A stretch of 64,000 bases of DNA, taken from NCBI RefSeq assembly GCF_914767665.1, contig NC_059502.1:15934001-15998000 (forward strand). Reading direction: 5' to 3'. The position numbers and the translations under genes are program-made. Of this stretch, positions 59,158-64,000 are shown in pieces (the first letter of the stretch is position 1; the number at the start of each line of letters is the position of its first letter). The notes beneath the pieces are model-generated. The model was not told the origin of the DNA and ran no database searches. It saw nothing but the letters and a program-made list of their open reading frames with translations. This DNA comes from Harmonia axyridis. Lineage: Eukaryota; Arthropoda; Insecta; Coleoptera; Coccinellidae.

Positions 59158-59169
59158 AAAACTCTTACT
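59158..59169. repeat. 12-bp target-site duplication, right copy
   Basis: AAAACTCTTACT, identical to 58903-58914. Confidence 0.75.
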
Positions 59170-59364
59170 CCCGGTATAGGTGTAGTGACTGGTTTGTGTA
59201 TTTGTTAACAGAATGAGCTGACATATTTATATTGAAGGACTTCCTCTTCATCCAAACAAAATCTTCTCCATCTTTCATCTTCACCAACGATTGACGACTT
59301 TATGATAAAATCTGAAAACAAGAAAGAAAAGAACCAGAAAAGTAATAAATGTTAGTTTTCATTA

Positions 59365-60030
59365 TATTGATTTGAAGTTAACGACCCATTCTAAAATCTC
59401 TGAATCTGAAACTGAATGGATAGCTTGGAAACCACCATGAAATTCATTAATTGGACAAGTATTCACCAAGTGATCAATGGTTTCTTCTACACCACACTCA
59501 CAGTGGGCTATCAATAGAATGAAAATTGAACAATATACTATTGCAACGATCATGACATGACCCGTCCTAATTCGATTCAAAATACACCAAATTTTCATAG
59601 GGAGATTGAAACCTAGAACTTTCTCTGAACAATTAGACTTTTGTTGAAGACATTACAAGAACTCAATTCCGAACGCCAAATTTCCTTGTCACTTTCATTA
59701 GATTGCAGGAAGGTATTAATCCATAAAGATTTGCGTAACTTCAGAAGTAAGAAGAATTGGAAATAAGTTCGTTTGGAAATGAAATTTTTCCCAAGATTTC
59801 TTGACTGAGACTTGTCTACGAATATGAGGCGAAAATATATGGTAACACTGGTGACCAATGAGAAGGTGTAGCTAATAGTTCCACTGATAATTCTCATAGT
59901 AACGTCAATTTTATGAAACATGAGCACTTGAAACAAAGAGAAAATTGTATTCAGCAGCAGAAAAAACCAAAGGCAAAGCTGACATACGTGCCGGCATCAG
60001 CACCCTATGTAGAGCTATAATCAGTGAAGT
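59365..60030 (-). pseudogene. LINE ORF2 C-terminal part (minus)
   Basis: Minus-strand pieces: ALHRVLMPARMSALPLVF-like start in shifting frames, HKIDVTMRIISGTISYT, then a decayed stretch, then NRIRTGHVM and HCECGVEETIDHLVNTCPIN, a C-x-C-x(8)-H-x(4)-C zinc knuckle. The block DVTMRIISG (usually T.RIISG) and the C-terminal knuckle are typical of Jockey-like non-LTR ORF2. 5'-truncated and shifted. Confidence 0.75.
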
Positions 60031-60780
60031 AATTCGATTTTTCCTTGAAATGAGGAAAGTTTGCAATATAATAACGTACCTTCCTCCGAATTCTTCAATG
60101 TGAATATTTTGGAATTTCTAGTCAAACCACTGATTTTTCTTCAATGAATCGATTTTTTGGGTTACTCTTTTCGACTAGAACTAGCACAATTCTTCACGAA
60201 ATTGTTTGGAATTCATTCTTCACAATTCTTTCCGCGATTCTATACTCCGTATCTACCTATTCGATAAATGTTTACACATTTCCATTTCCAAGTTTTTTTC
60301 ATTAATTCTTCTACTACCAATTCTTCGTCAGAAGTATCCAAACAAATAACTAGTTCCGCGTGGAATTTCTATGCCATTCGACTTTGTTTTATTTTCCAAA
60401 TTCATAATATAATAATAATCTCGAGAAAACAAATCACTCTGGTGCTGAAATATTGATATTGGATGATGGATAGCAATTCTTGGAAAAAGTTGGCAATCCA
60501 TTGATTCAACTTTCCTCTTCAATTCGAATAACTTTTTATCCTCTCTTGTTATCGGTCCATTATTGCTCCAAGTTTCGAGGACAAAGTTTGTCTTTCAGAT
60601 AAGCACACGGTTATATGTGATACCAGCAATGACATGAAGTGCTACGCCACCAATTTTATGGGGAATTATGCGAATTGATATTTATGGAACTCAAGTCGTA
60701 TTTAGAGCTGATCCTATCCTAAGAACCCTAGGTTCTTATGAAATATTCATATTTATATGCAATCGTACTGAATTAGGTAT
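60031..60780. other. No gene recognised
   Basis: AT-rich. A short perfect hairpin TAAGAACC-CTA-GGTTCTTA lies at about 60719-60737. Confidence 0.45.
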
Positions 60781-60784
60781 TAAC

Positions 60785-60965
60785 TTCAAACAATAAAGTA
60801 GGTATGTGTTGATAAATCTCAGTATTAACAAAGAAAATGTGAACGGGGATTCGTCCATTTCAAGGTATGATCCAAGAGTACAGATAAAAACCCGAGTAAA
60901 AACCTCAGCAAAGACTCTGTCTCCCTGTAATGGTGTAGTGCTAGTTTGTGTGTTTTTTACAGTAA
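60785..60965. repeat. Duplicated block Y, copy 2 (empty site)
   Basis: The partner of 58780-59210 without the palindromic insertion. Confidence 0.65.
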
Positions 60966-61004
60966 TGGAAAACGATAAAAAAAATTGATAGTATATTACA
61001 TAAC

Positions 61005-61100
61005 AAGAGTTTTAAGAAGCATATTACGCACAACTAGAAAAAGTTCGAGGAGTGTATAATTGCCTTACAACTCGAGTTATGTAGGTAGGTACTATACTTT
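61005..61100. repeat. Hairpin element (CGAG type), weak
   Basis: AACAAGAGTTTTAAG..ATTACGCACAACTAGAAAAAG and ...CTTACAACTCGAGTTATG, with the tail ACTATACTTTTTCTAC. It has the same tail as the element at 20030-20160. Confidence 0.4.
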
Positions 61101-61284
61101 TTCTACAACCGCAATCATTTGCATAAAAACTTCGGCCAACAAAGAATCTGGTGTCAAATCGTGATACAATTACGAAACGTCAGTCACATGATGTATGAAT
61201 TTCGTCACTTGCTGTAAGGGAAGAAAAAAATTACATTCTGTATCTAGTAGTTAAAACGAAACTTTCCCAGATGACAATGTGAAT

Positions 61285-61455
61285 AATTTCGGGGTTGAGA
61301 ATTCGACCCTCACTTATAGCCAACTTTTTGCGATCTTATTCTGGAGAACGGGACGATATTATTTTGCCTAATGTCGATATTACTCAAGGATGAAAAATAC
61401 GGTAGTTTCAGCAGTCTTTGGTCCGTTGGCTGCCAATGGAATTAATAAATTGATT
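61285..61455. repeat. Duplicated block X, copy 2
   Basis: The partner of 58450-58635, with a 14-bp or so deletion near GATATTACTCAAGGATG. Confidence 0.7.
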
Positions 61456-61805
61456 TTTTACCATACATATCCATAAACTATTTAGTTCTTCAGTTCTACG
61501 AACTTAAAAGGATGTAAAATTTATACCAGATTTTGAAGACCAACTTTTTGACCGCTCCTTCTCCTAATAGATCGATCTATATTTTGGTCACAATGCCTGT
61601 AGTTTTCGAATTTTGAGATGTTAAGCCGAGCCCAACAAACATTAGAATTCGGAAACGTGTTTTTGCTACGAGAAACACATAATATTTTTTTAATCGTTAT
61701 CAACATAATATTATTATCAATAATATTAACAATCGATTCATTTATATTTCTGAGAAAAGTCAGATAATCATTATTTATTTCGGTTTAATACCTATTTATC
61801 TCTCA
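61456..61805. other. No gene recognised
   Basis: AT-rich; no motif. Confidence 0.45.
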
Positions 61806-61810
61806 AAATA

Positions 61811-62100
61811 TCAAATTCCATCTTTAAGATATTGAATCGATTGTGGAGTATTTGCATAGACCTTCTCTTCCACGTATCCCCAAAGACAAATGTCTAAAGG
61901 TGTTAAAACACAATATACCGGTGGCCAATTAAGATCTTTTTGGAAATGAACGTGGTTCACATCAATATCTTTCAATTTCGGCCATAGGAAAACATCAATC
62001 ATAGCTCGGTAGCGCACTCCTTTTACCCTTAAAGTTGCACCAGCCTCATTTTTGATTAAGTAAGGTACAATCACAACAGCAGCCCAAAAACCGCACTTCC
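61811..62100 (-). pseudogene. Transposase fragment of WFQQDGATCHTA lineage, core deleted (minus)
   Basis: It reads VIVPYLIKNEAGATLRVKGV and RYRAMIDVFLWPKL, then VHFQKDLNWPPVYCVLTPLD and WGYVEEKVYANTPQSI. About 30 residues that normally carry the second Asp (QQDGATCHTAR) are missing between FQ and NWPP. Same lineage as 22265-23042 but a different subfamily. No ends identified. Confidence 0.8.
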
Positions 62101-62138
62101 TAGGGAAGTGCCATCTTTGGTCTCTAGGGGCTTTTTCA

Positions 62139-62640
62139 TCATAGTTGCAAGCCTTCCTTAGGGTTTGCGTGATTTTTCATCTTACTGAAGGTCTCCACGC
62201 TCAGGTCTTGTAGATGGTCGTCTCTGGTTGCAACGCTACCGCTGCTGTTTTTCTCTTCGTCACAGCTGATGTGACGTGTTGTTTCCAAGTAAGATACTTC
62301 CAGATACTTGTTCTCGTTTTTCCATTCGATCTTCCTATCAAATTTTACAACGTATCCATGGTGATCTTTTTTTTGGCTGAAAAGAACGGCTTCGCTCTTC
62401 TTAGGGTTTCCTTCAATTCTCCATCGAGCGAACCAAAATTGAAGTCTGTAGATGGCGTCTTGTTGCCATTTTGGGACACCACGAACTGGCAAGAATGGTG
62501 GTATCGTCAGCTTACTGTGCCATGAAGATTTTCTCCTTTTTTGGCATGCAAGGCAGCAGAGATCCTTGCGAAACTCAGGCTGAAAGACACCTCTCTGAAG
62601 ACAATACTCCCTCAACTCTGTTTCTAAACTTGCGAGAATG
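62139..62640 (-). pseudogene. LINE reverse transcriptase C-terminal fragment (minus)
   Basis: The frame of 158 codons on the minus strand holds RWRIEGNPKKSEAVLFSQKK followed by VVKFDRKIEWKNENKYLEV. In non-LTR reverse transcriptases W(R/K)I..NP.KSEA(V/I)LF is the block after YADD, followed by ..I.W.N..KYLGV. The G of KYLGV is E here. Upstream, QRGVFQPEF is probably a decayed (Q)GVPQGS..SP block. Jockey-like. Truncated at both ends. Confidence 0.75.
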
Positions 62641-63255
62641 CAGGTAAGAAGCTAAAAGTTGGACCATGGAGAGTGGGAAACCGGTCGCAAGCAGTTTGTA
62701 TATCAAAGGAGAATTGCTTTTTTGAAGTATATCGTGAATTTAATTTGACCAACGATTATTCATCACTTTATCAAACTCAATCTTTTGCACCCATATTATT
62801 TGGTGCTCCATTCTATTGCTCAAAAAAGCCCGCAAACAGCATTTGTGGGAGAATACCTACATTTTATCGAAATTTATATTCAAGGGCTGTTAACCATCAA
62901 TAGGTGAGTGGAAAGGATTTTGCAAGCGACAAAAGAAGAGGGTGTGCACAACAAATTTAGCAAATTGGTGAGACAGTTGCGAGGAAGGAATCTCCTTCCG
63001 TTAAAATCCTCCAGGGTTTAAGAGTCTATATTTCAACCGGCCCCTTCGATGTCGCGTTTTCGAAACAAACAAATCAAGATGCGTCAAGTTGAGAAGGGAA
63101 ACAAGTAACCCTATCTCGGAAAACATTTCGAAGGAGAAAGAAGCATTTAAGATATAGAATTCCTTGAAGGAATTTACAGTTCCTCCATCAACATTTATCT
63201 AAGTGTTCTAAATGAAAAAACGGTTGTTCCAAATTATTTATTGTTCTGTCTACGG
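62641..63255. other. No gene recognised
   Basis: The 76-codon plus frame at 62673-62903 has no motif. Nothing else seen. Confidence 0.4.
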
Positions 63256-63590
63256 ATAATACAGGGTGGTCCAACGAAAACTCAACACCTTGATCTCAAA
63301 ATGAAAATGTGGAAAATCGCTCGAAGCCGTCAATTTTTGATTCAAGAGGAAACAACTTCTCCGCTTTTTTTATCCCTAAAAGAAGTGAGATCAACCCCTT
63401 GATTTTAAATGGGGATGAGGGGTATTGCGATACCAGTAGGTACTATCTGAAACTGAAATTTAGCTTCAAAATTTCATTTTTCTTGCAGTTTTTGCAGATA
63501 CGAGACGCTAAGCATGATGTGATGATTATTCGCGGCCATGTTAGATTAGATTTATATTTAAGTAAGGGGGTTCAGTTTCACTGCGATATA
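63256..63590. repeat. Repeat beginning TACAGGGTGGTCC
   Basis: It starts TACAGGGTGGTCCAACGAAA at about 63259 and has the composition of a dispersed repeat. The plus frame from 63309 starts in it and then runs antisense to a LINE, so it is not a gene. Confidence 0.4.
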
Positions 63591-63739
63591 ATGGTCTATA
63601 GTCCCCATCATCAGAGATATCCTCTCCATAACGAGATCTGCAGCTCGCCTTCCAGTTCCAGAGTGCTAATGAACTCCAATATCGGGGATGGCTTCAAAGA
63701 GGCTAATTCCTCACTTCTACAAATGTTGTGTCTGAAGCA

Positions 63740-64000
63740 GATTTTGCGTTGGCTAGCGATATCTAGCGAGGCATCTCATCTGCAGGATATCCAGATTTTC
63801 TTCCTCCTCTCCACAGAATCTGCACTCGTCATTTTCTGTTAGACCCATTCTCATGAGGTGTTTCCTAAGAATCCTAAGGCGACAATACCCTGTGAGGAAT
63901 CCAGTGAGGAGATGTAGCATATTTTTACTAAGATCCAGATATTTCTTGGATCTCGAAGAGTCAAAGTTCCGAAGAAACTTTTTGGAGTGATCCAAACCAG
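63740..64000 (-). pseudogene. LINE ORF2 C-terminus (minus), continues past the right edge
   Basis: The minus frame reads LTGFLTGYCRLRILRKHL, MGLTENDECRFCGEEEEN, then LQMRCLARYR and a stop at 63753. The LTG.LTG...L..HL..MG....C.FC..EEE......C.A motif is the C-terminal region with Cys knuckle of many insect non-LTR ORF2 proteins. The gene would begin to the right of the window. Whether the upstream part is intact cannot be judged. Confidence 0.8.

Larger units (their letters stand above)
58780..59210. repeat. Duplicated block Y, copy 1 (split by an insertion)
   Basis: It matches 60785-60965 in order (ATCTCAGTATTAA, GAGTACAGATAAAAA-like, CTCAGCAAA.ACTCT, GGTGTAGTG). The match is interrupted by 58915-59157, which is absent from copy 2. 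Copy 2 thus shows the empty site. Confidence 0.65.

Noticed and set aside
63309..63842. 177-codon plus-strand frame, one of the longest in the window
   Set aside because: Its first half lies in a TACAGGGTG-type repeat and its second half is antisense to a recognisable LINE C-terminus (63740-64000 minus).

Overview
The window looks like a piece of an AT-rich insect nuclear genome. The evidence is split genes with GT-AG introns and long introns, an extracellular leucine-rich-repeat (LRR) gene with an N-terminal cysteine cap, and a dense load of mariner, Tc1, hAT and non-LTR retrotransposon relics typical of arthropods. A beetle is my guess from the style of the repeats, in particular the many elements with TACAGGGTG / CACCCTGTA ends. 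This is inference, not proof. There are no operons or prokaryotic signals.

Host genes. (1) On the minus strand, two phase-compatible exons (4504-4693, then 1396-1638) belong to a gene I do not recognise. It continues past the left edge, and its intron holds a Tc1 relic and a foldback element. (2) On the plus strand, three phase-compatible exons (19737-19911, 49493-49637, 53989-54099) encode the start of a secreted or membrane LRR protein of the chaoptin-like type. Its first intron is about 29.6 kb long, and the gene must continue past the right edge or into exons I could not find.

Layout. 0-5 kb: the minus-strand gene with Tc1 relics. 5-9.9 kb: plain AT-rich DNA with short inverted-terminal-repeat elements. 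9.9-12.35 kb: a nest of elements, in which a mariner is split by a 1348-bp hAT-type element with 8-bp target duplications; the hAT itself contains a second kind of mariner, and the end of the first mariner is duplicated as a hairpin. 15.3-16.2 kb: a Himar-like mariner. 19.7-54.1 kb: the LRR gene, whose first intron holds LINE and Tc1 relics, a cluster of hairpin elements (24-25.2 kb), a Tc1 inserted in a LINE (32.7-34.9 kb), a higher-order tandem array (about 35.47-41.05 kb, dimer period about 1.8 kb), and a mariner/LINE graveyard (42-49 kb). 54.4-54.7 kb: two head-to-head tRNA-like sequences in a palindrome. 55.3-56.7 kb: an inverted repeat with 600-bp arms. 58.9-59.2 kb: a perfect 207-bp palindrome in an insertion with a 12-bp target duplication. 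59-64 kb: LINE and mariner relics.

Nothing suggests that genes here work together in one pathway. The main interest is structural: nested insertions with target duplications, and an unusual number of long palindromes and foldback elements in and around a large LRR-gene intron. All mobile-element genes I can read are broken.
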